Assembly: GCF_018691265.1 (NCBI RefSeq)
Contig: NW_024881316.1
Span: 23,599,819 to 23,663,818 of the forward strand
DNA length: 64,000 nucleotides
Reading direction: 5' to 3'
Origin: Tyto alba
Taxonomy: Eukaryota; Chordata; Aves; Strigiformes; Tytonidae
Under the pieces are notes generated by a model, which saw only the letters and a list, made by a program, of their open reading frames with translations, ran no database searches and had not been told where the DNA came from. Position numbers and translations under genes: made by a program. How positions within the stretch are numbered: position 1 is the stretch's first letter; every line of letters starts with the position of its first letter. Below, piece by piece: positions 1 through 13,200 of this stretch.

Positions 1-2131
1 TCAGCACACCACTACTGATATAAAGAAAAATTGTGAGAAACAGGCTTGCTGTGGAAGATGGCTTGCTCTTTGCCGTGACCAATGACAGAAACAGAGATCA
101 CCATGTGCAGATTCAGTTCCCTAAGCAGGGACATCTAGGGTTGTTTGAGATGTGCAAGGGTATTCAGGACAGACATCTGTGAGAGTCTTGCCAGCAAACC
201 TTAGTCATTCTGGAGAAGCAGGTGAAGGCCAAGCGGCATACCTCCTAAACATAAACATAAACCATCCCTTATAGGTGTGTGCCCAGGCAGCTGAATCATG
301 CCTTCATTCTCTGTCGGGGGAAACGAGAACCAGGCAGAGTGAAAGCAGTGGTGACATTTGCTGTGATGCCAGCCCACGGAGGAGGAAGCCAAGGCTGGTG
401 GTCCAGGGTCTGTAACTGCAGAAGCAGAGTGGTACAGGAGGTTGGAACCAATAGCAACTTGATTGTAAGGACAACCAGGTGTGTCAGCTGAACAGTATGA
501 TAAAGCTGCGCAAATTACGCGAGGTATTAGATTGCTAGCTTTCAGAGGTGGCAGCCATCTTCACAATCTTCATTTGTCAAGCACCTCACTTGTTGGGGTC
601 CAGGGGCAAGATTGAAGCTCCGTGACCGCTACGGTTTTAAAATATGTTTTTTCACTGCTGGTAGTTCAAGTTCCCCAAGGTACTAGACTGCAAACCTTAA
701 GCTTACTGGGAAAGTTTGAGATGAAAATATCTCATGCTCATATCAAGGGGGATGAAGCTTTCCTTACCACAAACTTCATAGCACACATGCCAGAAGATGA
801 AGATCAGAAGATGAACCACTTCTGAAACAGTGCCTTAAATTCTCCCTGTTTCATTTTGACTGATGAAGCCATTTTGCCTCTCTTGTTTAAGTTTTGTCAG
901 ATGCCTCTCAGCCCCTCAGTATCTACCACATCTTTCTTAAAGAATATCTTTTCATGCCAAAATGATAAAATCTACCACATTCATGTGGGTATATTGCAAA
1001 AAGTTGCCCAAGGCAGCGTGTCACCTACTTTGCACGTGGATCTTGCAAAATGTAGGGCTGACAATTCTGTGATTTTATTAAAGCACCACAAGAACTGTTA
1101 TGAAATGCTCTGGGGCTCAGCAGATCCCACAGATTTATCCAGGGACTCCCATCTGCAGCTAGTACTTGTGGTACTATGCATTCAGAAAGAGGCTGAATGT
1201 AGCAGCAAAATGGCAATGAAATAGTAATATTTGTTTCTTGTGAGTTTAAAGATCTAAGAGTTCATTATATGTCAAGAGACAAGACTTGCTCAAGTCATAG
1301 TTAGAGAGATGATTTTGCAAGCTTTTCCTCAAGTGGCAGAGTAGGATCTCTTGAGAAGTACAAGATGCTCCTTTAAAAAAAAAGTGATCTGCTGCTTTGA
1401 GTGGATATTCTTAGTGCACATCAGTTGCCCAAACACATCTTTTTAGGTGTACCTCTGCTGCTCAGAGTATTGGAAGAAATTCCTTACTATGTTTTCCTCT
1501 ACCAGCATACCAACATAGTATGCCATAAATAACACATCCTCACAGTAATTGTCAGCCAATGGCAGACCTAAGACAGATATCTAAGGTGTCCTGCTGGTTT
1601 TCCTGTTTTGACAGCTCTATACCACTTTCTTCATACACAGTATGAGTTAATCTCTGAAGCATCTGTGATTTCTAGAAAGATAAGTTGGGGAAGGTCATTG
1701 TCTCTGTAATACTTTGGAAACCTCAGAGTATAAGGAACAGTCAACAAATGTGCGTTATGAGAGGAAGACCAGCAGGATAGTGAAATTACCCTACATCTAA
1801 TGGAAAATAAAAGCAGACAGATTAGAAATGGTAGTATTTTCTTATCCCACAATTCAAGATACCTGTATGTTGAGCAACTCCCATGAGTTCTATGTTAAAA
1901 AGAGTGTGGGCATTGACTTGATACTGCACAGATAGTTCTTCAGCTGTGCTGCTGCAGTGTCTTAGATGTACACCCCCTTCCTCTGTCCTTAACCTGATGT
2001 CCTCCTATGCCTCTGGCCACCAGGCTGCACTATGGATCTGCTCTGGTTTGGGATTCTGCTCTCCTCAGGGGAGAGTTGCATGTCCTGGCTGGGGGGGAGG
2101 GAGGAGAGGAGAACCACCTCACAGGGTTTTA

Positions 2132-2165
<34 letters not shown>

Positions 2166-4151
2166 CCTGCTTTTGTCAGAAAGAGTTTAGCACTCAGATT
2201 GGCATAGTTCTTTGAACAGAAAAATAAACAGTCACAGTTGTTTTGGGTTAAAAATGAAAGACCCCTGTGCTTTTTATCTTTTAAGCATGGAGCATAATCA
2301 AATCTCTATCAGAGATTTTAATACCTACACAGTTTCCCTTTTCTTTCTTTCCACCACAGATGTAATAGGAAAACATCTGTTCTGTTTCTTTGTTCAATTT
2401 AACAGTACTTTAGTATTACCAGAGAATATTTCTCTCGGTAATTTATTTAAATGAATTGCTTACAGGATTTATTTTTTTAAAAAATCTCAACTAAAATGAA
2501 AATTATATTATTTTGTGTATGTGTGTGTGTAAAGCTATATATATGTGTAAGAGTATGGTATGTAACTTGACTGCAAATGCAGTCTATATAAATGTTTTGG
2601 AAAATATTATCAGTTGTAATTCCTTATGAAACAGTCTTTTATATGACTTATTCTGGCTAGTCTTAAGCACAAGCATTATAAACTCTGATATTCTCAATTA
2701 AGATGATAGTCGTGAAAACAGATTGCAGGGTAATTTCATGTTTAAAAGTTGAACTGAAAAGCATTTTTGAAGCTAATCACCAGTATGGAGACAGTTATTT
2801 ATTCAACAGGTTGGATCTAGAAATTCCCCCAAAAGTCAGGTTAACAGAGCTGCTGTAGAAAGTCAAAGATCTGGGTCAATTCCTGCTGTCCTCATCATAC
2901 ACACAGAAATGCTGTTAGTCAGAGGAGTGTCCCATTAGATCTCATATTGAAAGTACAGTTCATCTCTAGCAGAGGTGATAACTTTTTCTGATGTTGTATT
3001 TTATCCTCTGTAAGCTTAGGAAGTTTCTGATGTGATGCCTCAATGGGAATACCAGGGAATCGACATTAAATTGTAGTTGGAACCTCAACCTCTGCCTTGG
3101 TTGGCAATGTCAAAAATCTCTGCTTCTGAGAAATGAAGTCCTTTGTTTCGTGTTTAAAGAGTAGCTGGCTGAAATTGTTAAAGAAATTTCAGATGAAGTT
3201 ATATTTAAGCTAACGCTAAGAAGCAAGAAGTTTGCCTGTGGACAGAAATCTCCCAGCTTTGTTGTGCCTGTCAGCGAACGTTAGGGCTTTCAGCTGTCTC
3301 TCTTCTCATTACATCTGCTCCCCCACTCGTGGTTGGCTTCGCAGGGTCTCCTGGTTATCCACCCTTCTCAACCCGATTGAGCTGAATGAGGTCAGCTAGC
3401 AAAGGCTGGCCGTCTATTCGGGGGCACCACAGGAGGGGATCGGTTGGGTTGGTGACTGCTGGTGATGGAGTTGCTGAGCTGTAGGGAGCCTTAATCTCTG
3501 TCACCGGCATGGCTGGTGGGAAGTGCTGTGCATGACCTTGGCTCCACTAGATCAACCTAATGTCATATTTCTTTGGTATGCTGTATAAGGTGGATGTGTG
3601 GGCCATTGGAAAAACTCACTAAGTACTGGGAAATCTGAGGTGACAAAACATGTTAATTGCTGGAGGCCATGCTTTGATTCATAATCAAGTTTAGGGGTAG
3701 ACAGTGCATTAACTTTTGGCCTGACTCCAGTGAACATGCTTGCTGACAATAATATATATGTCATGTATTTTCTCACAATTCATGGAATCTAGCTAGTGTT
3801 GTCTGTTACTGGTCATTATTTAGGTCAAAATATCTGGTATTGTTTAAACTGTCAGAGACTGATTTGTTTGTTGCTATATGCATTCATTACCTTTAGCTAC
3901 ATACTATTTTTCTTTTCAATAAAAAGACATAAAATGTGATGGAACTATGTGAGTGCAGACATAGATGTGCATTTTGACTGTTACAATTAATTTGGGTGTG
4001 TAAATTCGTCATGAAAGTGAATAAATTTGAAAAGCCATGCTGAGCTATATCTGAGGTTTATCTGTATATTAAAAGATACATGTTAATAAGAGTGTGGATT
4101 CTCAGGTGTAAATGGGAATTTTATATTTAATTTTTGCATTTATCTGTGCAG
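1..4151. other. Intron upstream of the first visible CH1 exon
   Basis: No DST exon is recognisable here; the preceding CH1 exons must lie to the left. The stretch holds a 603-nt frame with a single stop (622-1224, see findings), a 29-A tract at 2136-2164 just after a G-rich patch, a short TG repeat near 2515-2531, and a somewhat GC-richer patch at about 3240-3540 with no clear exon. It ends in the acceptor ctgtgcag at 4151. Confidence 0.6.
2136..2164. repeat. 29-base A tract
   Basis: A single A-run directly follows a purine/G-rich patch (ggctgggggggagggaggag near 2089). No AATAAA lies just before it and no retroposon body is recognised upstream, so it is probably simple sequence. Confidence 0.85.
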
Positions 4152-4241
4152 GTTCGAAAGCATGTGAATGACCTATATGAAGACCTAAGAGATGGACATA
4201 ACTTGATCTCACTTTTAGAAGTCCTTTCTGGAGACACCTTG
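4152..4241 (+). CDS. DST: DST exon: CH1 middle part (codons 1-30)
   Basis: The exon encodes 30 codons in phase 0, beginning [15 protein letters not shown] and ending [10 protein letters not shown]. This is the highly conserved helix-loop segment of CH1 that precedes the PREKG stretch in spectraplakins and plectin. The acceptor is tctgtgcag and the donor TTG|gtaagc. The actin-binding surface also uses exons upstream of the window. Antisense to it runs a 175-codon open frame that I regard as chance. Confidence 0.95.
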
Positions 4242-7200
4242 GTAAGCTTGGTTCAGAATGCAGTGGTTCCAGTTTGTTATATATACATTTGCTTTGTTCA
4301 CTCTTTACGTATCTACTGCTGGAGGTTTCTATGATATTTTTCACAATCTGTGACTTGATACCAAAGACACAAGTTGTATCTCTGTTGGTAAAATATTCCA
4401 CTGTGAATTCTCTGGGGGAATGCAATCTGTTCTCTTCATTTTTGTGGTCAGTGAGACTTCCTTTCTTAACAGGGTAACGCGCTATTTTTTTTTGCTCTTC
4501 CCTTTTCTTTACAATTTTTCTTTTAACAAGTATTGGATGCTTAATATCCCTTTGCATTAAAGGGAGTAACTTACAAATAGCAAGGATAAAATGTCCCTGA
4601 AATTGTCTAACACACTCCTCAGGTGTCATTTCCTTTCTTTGTGAGCATTACTTCCCTTGCTTGGTATTTGTTCTCTTCATTATGTTCTTCTTTTCATGCT
4701 CTTCTTTTCATTTGTGGTCTGTCTTGTGTTTTTGCTGTCCTGTCTCCTGTCTGTTATATTCATTAGCCAAGAGAGCGAGATTTTTTGAAGACCTTACGGT
4801 TGGTGAGTTCAACAGAAGCATGCGCAAATGAACAGCATGAGGATGTGGAGGATGAGGATAAGGGGGTAGGTGCCGACCCCCATAACTGTACTAACGTAGT
4901 GTTTGAAGTGTGGTGTTTGCTAATGTAAATTCTTAGTTTGGTGTGCTGCAGTAGTGTGCTGTAGAAAGGAGAAAAGAACTCACCTTGGTAAACCAGGATG
5001 CATATGTTTATGATGGCGGTATGGTAAAGAAAAATTTTTATTCAGCCTTTTTGTGAACAGCTGAAATGTCAATGTTCAAGATTTCTTTTTGTTTTCTTTC
5101 ATTAAACTGTACAAAACCATGGAGCAAGTGTGTACTGGATGACATTATCAAGATGTTACAAAATAATCTTTTTTAATAGTAAATAGGGAAGTACCATAAT
5201 TCCATTAAACCAAGATCTTTTTTTTTTTTTTTACTTTCAAACAGTCTTGCCCATATACAGGTAATTTAGACAAAGGCTTGCAGGCTCTCCTGAGTGAAGT
5301 CAATAGCAAAAAAATGATTGTCTTAATTAGAAGCTTCAGTCTATTGCACTCACGGTAAATTTGACATAATATTGGATAATATTTTGAAATGAGGTAATTT
5401 AGATGCGCAGATCTACTTGTTAGAATTTATCAGATGTAATCATTATTTTTATCAGAGCAGATAGAGCTAACACTTCTGCTTTGGCTGCATAGTGGCTACT
5501 AAGTATACAGATTATACAGATTGTTTTCAGCATTTATCCTTCTTGCAACAGATGCTGAATTATAATTTCACTGTATTTTAACCATCCAGAAGGGAAATAT
5601 CTACTTATGAAGTGTAAAATGCTGAGTGCTTGTTGGTCCAAGTGAACTGTGTCATGCCTTTGTAGACCTTGCATTATTAGCATTTGCTAAAGCAACTTGC
5701 TGTCATAGGGCCCAAGTGCCTTCTTGGCTCCCCCTGTGTTGCGCTTTGGTTGTGATTTCAGTGGAATTTGTGTGCTTTTTTTTTTTTTTTTTTCTGGGGC
5801 ATAACATAACTCAAAACATTGCATTTTAGCTGTACATTGAAAAAATATTTCCCCTCTGAGATGATATACCTAAATATATAGTTTCAGATTTATTATTGCC
5901 TCTTCATTGTAGAAAACGAAATTCCAGGTCTGCAGTCCTTCGTTCCATCCAGGGAAGCCACTTGGTAGTGAGGGCTGCAGGGCTTGGTCCTGGGCTATTG
6001 GTGTGAAAAACGATGGGCTAATTTGAAGGTTCTATAACAGAAATTAAAATTCTTTGTGTTTTGGTTTATGCTTCTTATTCAACTCCATTTTCCCGTGTTT
6101 CCTTTTGGCAAGCATCTGGTACTCTACGGGGGAAAAAAACCAGGCAGTTGAGGAAGGCTTGGGTTTATCTGTGTGTTTCACAGTGACTGAGGAAATACTC
6201 ATATTCATGGCTGATCCCTAGCAATTATAGTCTGCTTCAGTTTATTGCTGTGAAAGTTTGTGAAAAATCTGAAATAAGGAAGAAGAATAGAAGGATTTGG
6301 ATATGATGGTGATATAAATTTAACTGCTTTCCCCTTGCTGGTCTGTGACAGCTAAGTAAAGTATGCTTTTTCTGTGTGATTCTTCTTCTTGGTGATTTTG
6401 CACTAACTGCATGCGGTTTTGCCATGTTTCCATTAACACACCACTCATGCTTATTTTACAGTTTCTTCTTGCTAGTTTTGACTTTGCTTTGAGAAGAGTG
6501 ACTTCTTAGGTTTTTTTCCCCACTTTATAATGTTGTACCCAAGTCAGGAGTTTAAACTTACACTCTAGGGCTGTATATGTTATATTATTCTGTTTGGAGG
6601 AAGATATTATCTTTATTAGATGCTTTAAATAAATATTTATCGATATAATTATTATGCAGTCATACCATAAATAAACAACATTAAGTCATAAAGTTGAATA
6701 CACAGGTAAGCTTTTTCATCAGAGTTTGCTAGAGCAACATAAAGGTCCATGACATTGCTTATATTTTGTTTTGCTTAATATACTGTAAATATTTTATAAT
6801 AATATATTGCAGTTTAGTTTCTCTAGGAAGATTCATGTAGGGCCTTTTTTAGCCCTCTTGGTCTTAACAGTGCTTTACAGGGAAACAATTATCAGCCTGC
6901 ATGGATCAAAGTTGCAGTTTAGGGCCACTGATCTCTCTTGTCACCCACTGTGCCAAAAAATTTCAACTACAGTTTAAAAAAAATAATTCTTAAAGCACTC
7001 TTTGACCAGAGGGATTGTCTTCATTAAAACTGTAGTGCTTCAAATGTTTTACATGTTATCTTTTAAATCAGACTGTTCTTTTGCCTGACGAGAAAAATCT
7101 CATAACTATTGTTTTCCAATTTTAGCCTCGAGAAAAAGGTCGAATGCGTTTTCACAGACTCCAGAACGTCCAAATTGCACTTGACTATTTGAAAAAACGC

Positions 7201-10200
7201 CAGGTATGGTGAAACTTTTGTCACTTCTAGCTAATAAATGAAAGAAATGTCCTGCTTGGTCTTTCACTCATGCTGTATAACAGCTGCTGGTGTAGGCTTG
7301 TCTTGTTATTGTGCTTGAGATGGTTGAGAGAGATGTGGCAGAGGTAACTTTACACCAACCTTCTCTGAGCAGTAACATCAACACACTCCATGCAGTATAT
7401 GATGTTAAAGAGGAGAAAATGATGGGTAAGATCCTCAGGAGTTACTTACAGTAGATTTAACTATCTTTCATGCTGCCCAGACACTAGCTGGTAAGCAGTT
7501 ATGTTCAAATCTAATTTCTAGTGCAAAATGCAGATTCAAAGAAATTAGAACATTGTATGGGAGTTTCTTGTTTTAATTCTATTTGTTTTGGGAAAACTTT
7601 CTCAAGCCTTGATCCTGATGAAATCAAAACTGGTGCCCTGAGAAGGCAGCAGAGTCACCTGGGTTGTGGAAGATTCAGGCTTAATTTCACATGTATCTGC
7701 TTGGTGCCAAACACTCGAAACCCACGCTGCTGAGTGGTTTTCCACTGCTATGGTTTTCTTTCTGCTTTTAAATATCTTTTAAACACTTACTGGGTTCTTG
7801 CTTTCTCCCTTTGCAAAACAGCAATATGAAAAAATGTTTGAAACATGGATGGAAGGAAAAACTGTACCTCCCTATCCGTCCCACCCAAATGAAATGACAC
7901 TGGAAATCTGATGATTGGTTAATTTTATTTTATATTTTTTTTAATTTTATTTTCTACTCAAAAGGTTTGAAAAAATATGAGGTAGCAGATAATAGATAAC
8001 TTAATTTGATTATAAAAACAGATGTCTCTTTGTATTTTGAGTGAAATTGCAAATTATCTTTCGGGTCACTGAGTGGTGTGTTGCACTGACAACTCAATCC
8101 TGCTTCACTGAGTTCAAAGCAAAATTTTCCTGTTAACCTAAGTGAGCCATTGAACAAATATGCTATGAAGTAAATGAATGGCTACTTGAAATGATAGTCA
8201 CAATGGCATTTTTATGCAACGAGGCTTCTGGGCTTGTGCTGCAACATGCCTTATTCATGCACGACAGACCGTGGGTATTAAAATGCAGGAGATGTAGGAT
8301 CAGGTCATCCTCATGTTTATGAACGTGCTTGTGTCATTGGGAACCTCAGGTCTCCATCACGCAGCCATCAATAGTGATCTGAGGATTTTTGTGCTCTTTT
8401 TAGCCTCACAGTTTTGTGAAGATGGACAAAATACTTTCAGGGCTTTGGTCTTCTTGGCACGTTGCCAGTGGAACTTGTGTTTGATCAGTTTCAGCCCCTT
8501 ATTAGGTGTTTCTAAACTGTATTTAGGAGATAACTTGCTCAGGTTGACTTTATAACCTCTAAACACAATACTTTATTGTGTTTGTAAGACAAAGAGATTC
8601 TATGATAATTTTTAAGCCTGACTTGGGAAAAAAACAAAGAAAAAACCAAAGATAAGTCAAGGCATATTTGACTATCTTGTGGAGATTTGCCAAACACAAA
8701 CAGGTTTTATAATGCAGTGGAAGGAAAACATTTGGATCGGGTTTTAATTTCTTTTTTGAACTCAGGAATGCACCTTCTTTCTTCCAGAGAGACTGTTTTG
8801 GTTTGGTTTGTTGTTTTTTTTTTTTTTTTTAATAGTAAAGATTATGTCTGCAGATCAAGAGGACATGCCTTTGCCTGTTCAGTTGATAACAGGGTATATG
8901 TTAAAAAGCATGTGCATGTAACTTTACTAGCATAGGCATAAAATACGATTTAGCTGAGTCATCATTGATTGCTAGACGATATGGATACATAATACATATA
9001 GAGAAATTAAATGTAGTAATAAAATATGATAGAGAAATTAGAAGTATTCATCTCACTCTGGATGTGAGTTTATGGGAGTGCCAATAATCTCAGCCTTTTT
9101 TTTAATCCTATGAACCATTTAATGTTTATAGCACTGTGAATAAGTACAGCAGCAGAAGTGATAATAGTTGTTGTCATTACTAAGCCATTGGTTATTTAAA
9201 TGTGATACTAAATTCCTGGTTTTATCAAGCCAGACCATTGTGTTTTAACAGGCCGGTTCTCCTGCTGCTGAGTTCTCGCTTCGGTGCAGGAGACCGTGGC
9301 GGGGAAGAAAGGCAGTGATGGCTTCCCAGGTCTTGGCACTGCCCTGAGAGTGATACAGCAGTTACAGATCATCATATTCTTGTTATCCTATCCCCCTCTG
9401 TCATACCTTCCCCTTCTGACATGGACTGAGGTGAAGGGTATTTGGCATGGGGAGCAGATCTGCTGGCGTAGTGACAGCTGAGGAATCTTCTTAGCTTGGC
9501 ATGGGTGAGAGAGGGCAATTGCTGGCAGGCTGCTTACAGGCAGAACGCAATTCCTTTCTGCTTTTGAGAATTAAAAACCCCAACAGAGTAGGCTTGGGAA
9601 GTGAGTAATGTGTCCTTTATAGTCGTGCCTATGTAATGTGTTATGTATTTGTGGTATATTTATTTAAATTTTGTCTGTATTTTCTTTTCATGATGGCAGG
9701 TGAAACTGGTTAACATTAGAAATGATGACATAACAGATGGGAATCCCAAATTGACTTTGGGGTTGATATGGACCATAATTTTGCACTTTCAGGTAAGCCT
9801 AGTTTGCTTGAAAGTATGTTTTTGGTCACATTCTTGCATATAGTTACAATGAAAGTATTAATTTAGACAGGACTCCATATAGGCTGTGCAAAAAGACAGA
9901 TTATGTCTCTTCTGTAATGTGTATTTGAAAGTTTTGATGATATATCTTATTTTGTGATGTAAACTGAATCTGAAGATGTTGTTTGCTAATTTTCTGTCTG
10001 TGGAGTGAGAGAAAAATAGCTTGGGTTTTGAATTTCATTAAATACAATAGTTGATATATTCCTTCCAGTGTTTGGAGAAATTGGTCTTGTTTTAGTCTAC
10101 AGAGTTCTTTAGATGAGTATTAAAATATATTAAAAAGTTTTGAGTCTTTTTTCATTCTGGATCTGAATTTCTCTACTGATAGGAGTATGTTAGCAAGCTC

Positions 10201-13200
10201 TGCTCTCAGCATTGAAGTCCCTAACACTTCAGCATTTGTTTCTAGCCCCAGCGATGGTAACGCAGGTCACACTAGGTGGCACTCTGGTTGTTGTACACTG
10301 GCAGGATTGTGTACAGTATAATGCAGCCTTACAGTGTGTGGTGTTAAATTGCTCCTCATATTGAGGCTTTCACAATGGCTGTGGCTGTAGATGATGTAAT
10401 TCAGATGACAGATAATTCCCATTTAGTGACTGCAGCATTGATAGCGATAAACTCCCTGCTGTGCAGGCATTTTAAATGATCAGAAAATTACATGACCATA
10501 CAGAAAAAGTGTGGTTCACTTAGGAATATCCTGCACTGGATTTATGACTGGAAAAAAAATATTCTTTAAAAAAAAACCCAACCCAACGAATCAAAACCAA
10601 AAAGTCTGCTAAGTTCTCATTTGCCTTTCTTCAAATCCTAATGAGTAACAGAGGACATGAATAGAGCCAATGTGGGAGCACAGCTTAGCCCAGGCCAGTG
10701 CACAGAGTAAAGGAGAAACTGGTAGCAAGGACCTGAAGTTCCCTCAGTTCCCCTCTGTCGTGTCAGTCTTTGCTCCCACATAGTTATACGGAGAAAGAAG
10801 GCTAGGCTTAAATATATTTGAGCATGACCCACAGAATTGGGCAGTGATTGAATGTTGCTGTGTTTACAGAAATAAAGATTATTAACAACTTTATTAATAG
10901 AAGCTGTTCATGGAAGTTAAACCTTTACTTGATGTATGGTTTATCTTTCTGAACATGATGAATAGGTTTTTGCAGGATTAATTTGTTAGCTTTTCTCACT
11001 AGCTGAAGCACAAGACAACTGGCATGATTTTGAGCCATAAAAAGTGATGAAAGTTAGTGTTACTAGTTACAGATGTAAAAAATGATGAGAAGGAAAAACA
11101 TTTATATAAAAGTAATTAGTTTAGGTGAGGTGGTGTGACAAGGATTTTCCCCTCTAAGAGATCCAGCTCCATATGAAATATGTAAAAGCATTTAAATTGT
11201 AGTGGAAACACACTTACTTCACCCTGTCCTGACCCCCAATAACTACCAACTAAATGTCTACCAATACAATTCATATCTTGCATGAACAAATGCTTCCTAA
11301 AGTCCTGTCTAATCCACTCCTGGTGCAGCTTTGAACCATTCCCATGTGTCTGGTCACTGGATATCAGGGAGAAGAGCTCAGCACCTCCCTCTCCACTCCC
11401 TCCCCTCAGGAAGCTGCACAGCAATGAGGTCGCCCCTCAGACTCCTTTTCTCCAAACTAGACAAATCCACAGTCCTTAGCTGCTCCTCACAGGATGTGCT
11501 TTCCAGCCTTTCCACCAGCTTTGTTGCCTTCCTTTGGACACATTCGAGTACATTCTCATCCTTAAATTGTGGGGCCCAGAACTGCACCCAGTACTCAGGG
11601 TGAGGCCCCACCATTGCTGAATACAGCAGGATAATCACCGCTTTTGACCATCTGCTTATGCCGTGTTTGATGCATCCTGGCATGCAGTTTGCCCTCTTGG
11701 TGAGCTTTAATTTTCTCAAAAAACTGGTGTTAAAAAATTTTTAATAATGATAGTGTTCTTGGATTAAATATTAAGCCTCATTAATGAATACAAAGTAACT
11801 GAAGAACAGGGATTTCTAAAACATATTTTCAGGCTTTTTGCTATTAATGGCAGCAGTACTTACACTGAATGCAGAAGGGATTTGTAAGGTTATGTAAGAG
11901 ACACCCTCTGTGCTAATCTCCTTTGGCCTGGCAGTTGCCTGTATGCCACTTCTTTTGAAGTATATGACAATTTGGTGTCATTGACACTTATATATGACTG
12001 ATTCAGGTTCAGAATGTATAAGGAAACTGAGAAGAATGTGTGTACTTAAACCTTGTATTTTCTTGTCTTCACTTAGATTTTGAATAAGGGAAAAATCTGA
12101 ACAGAGAAGTTGTAACAGCAGTCTTCACAAATGGCTGAAGTTTCATGATAGTAACTGTGTTTATGCATGGTGTAATCCTACAGCTCTTTGGAACGCTGTG
12201 AAGAGATTAATTTTGAAGTTAAGATACCTAAATCCAGGTGTTTATGGGGACCTGTGCTCATTTGCATTAGATGTCCAAATTGTCCCTGTAATCTGATAAT
12301 CTGAGTGACAGAGGTTTATTCTATACAGCTAGTGTAGTCTAGAGAGTGAGTCAGCTAACCAGCTACTAGAGGCTCAATCCATTTGACTAAACACAAACAT
12401 TTGTGTTGTTGCAGATTTATGAGACACCCACGTGAGTATGAGAAACAGGATGTAGGCTTTATGGGAAACCTACTATCATCTGGGAAGAGACAGATCAGGC
12501 AGGATAAACTGCACCTTAAATGGTGGTAAACATGTTTAGCAACAGATTTGAGGCCTGGTGCACTAGTCAGTACAGTGGGTGAGGTTGGTGGAACAATTCA
12601 GATCACTTGCAGTAGGTGCCTGGTGCACCTACTGAGCTGTTCAGTTGTTCAGCATAGATGCTTAGTGTGATCTGAGTTGACACAGCATGCACATAGCATA
12701 TGCAGTGGGAAGCAAGTTTCCATAGGTCTTGTGGTATATCTGCTATCCCCATGTAGATATATCACAGAGTTTTAAGTGTCTCAAATGTTCTAGATGGTCA
12801 GTTGACTTTCTTCTTATGTCTTAACTTCAGGATGTGAAACATTACTGTTCAGGATCCATTGTTTGTACTAACTAGATCTCCAGGGGTTTTATTCACTTTT
12901 ATAAAGACAGGTGGCATTTGAGTGACATCTGAACTGTGCTAGAATATCCAGGACATGTGTGTGGAGTTTTCTGATGAGACACCAGATCTATGAGACACCC
13001 ATGCTCTTCTAGACTTGCAGCTGGATGCCAGTAGGGATATAGAAAGATATATCAAAGAGCTCTAGAAGTCCTTGTTTACTAAACTAAATCCTGCTTCCTC
13101 TGGATAAGATGGTCTCTTCAAGACCTAGCCATCATGTAAACATGAATACGTAGACACCTACATTGAGGTGTCTTAATCTGAACAACCCCTTAAATTTTCC

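Noticed and set aside
2089..2164. Poly(A) tail of a processed pseudogene
   Set aside because: No AATAAA close upstream and no recognisable gene body before it. The 622-1224 frame ends too far away to link the two.
4102..4629. 175-codon open frame on the minus strand across the CH1 exon
   Set aside because: It is antisense to a highly conserved exon, whose codon bias keeps that strand open, and the rest reads through AT-rich intron. No family resemblance.
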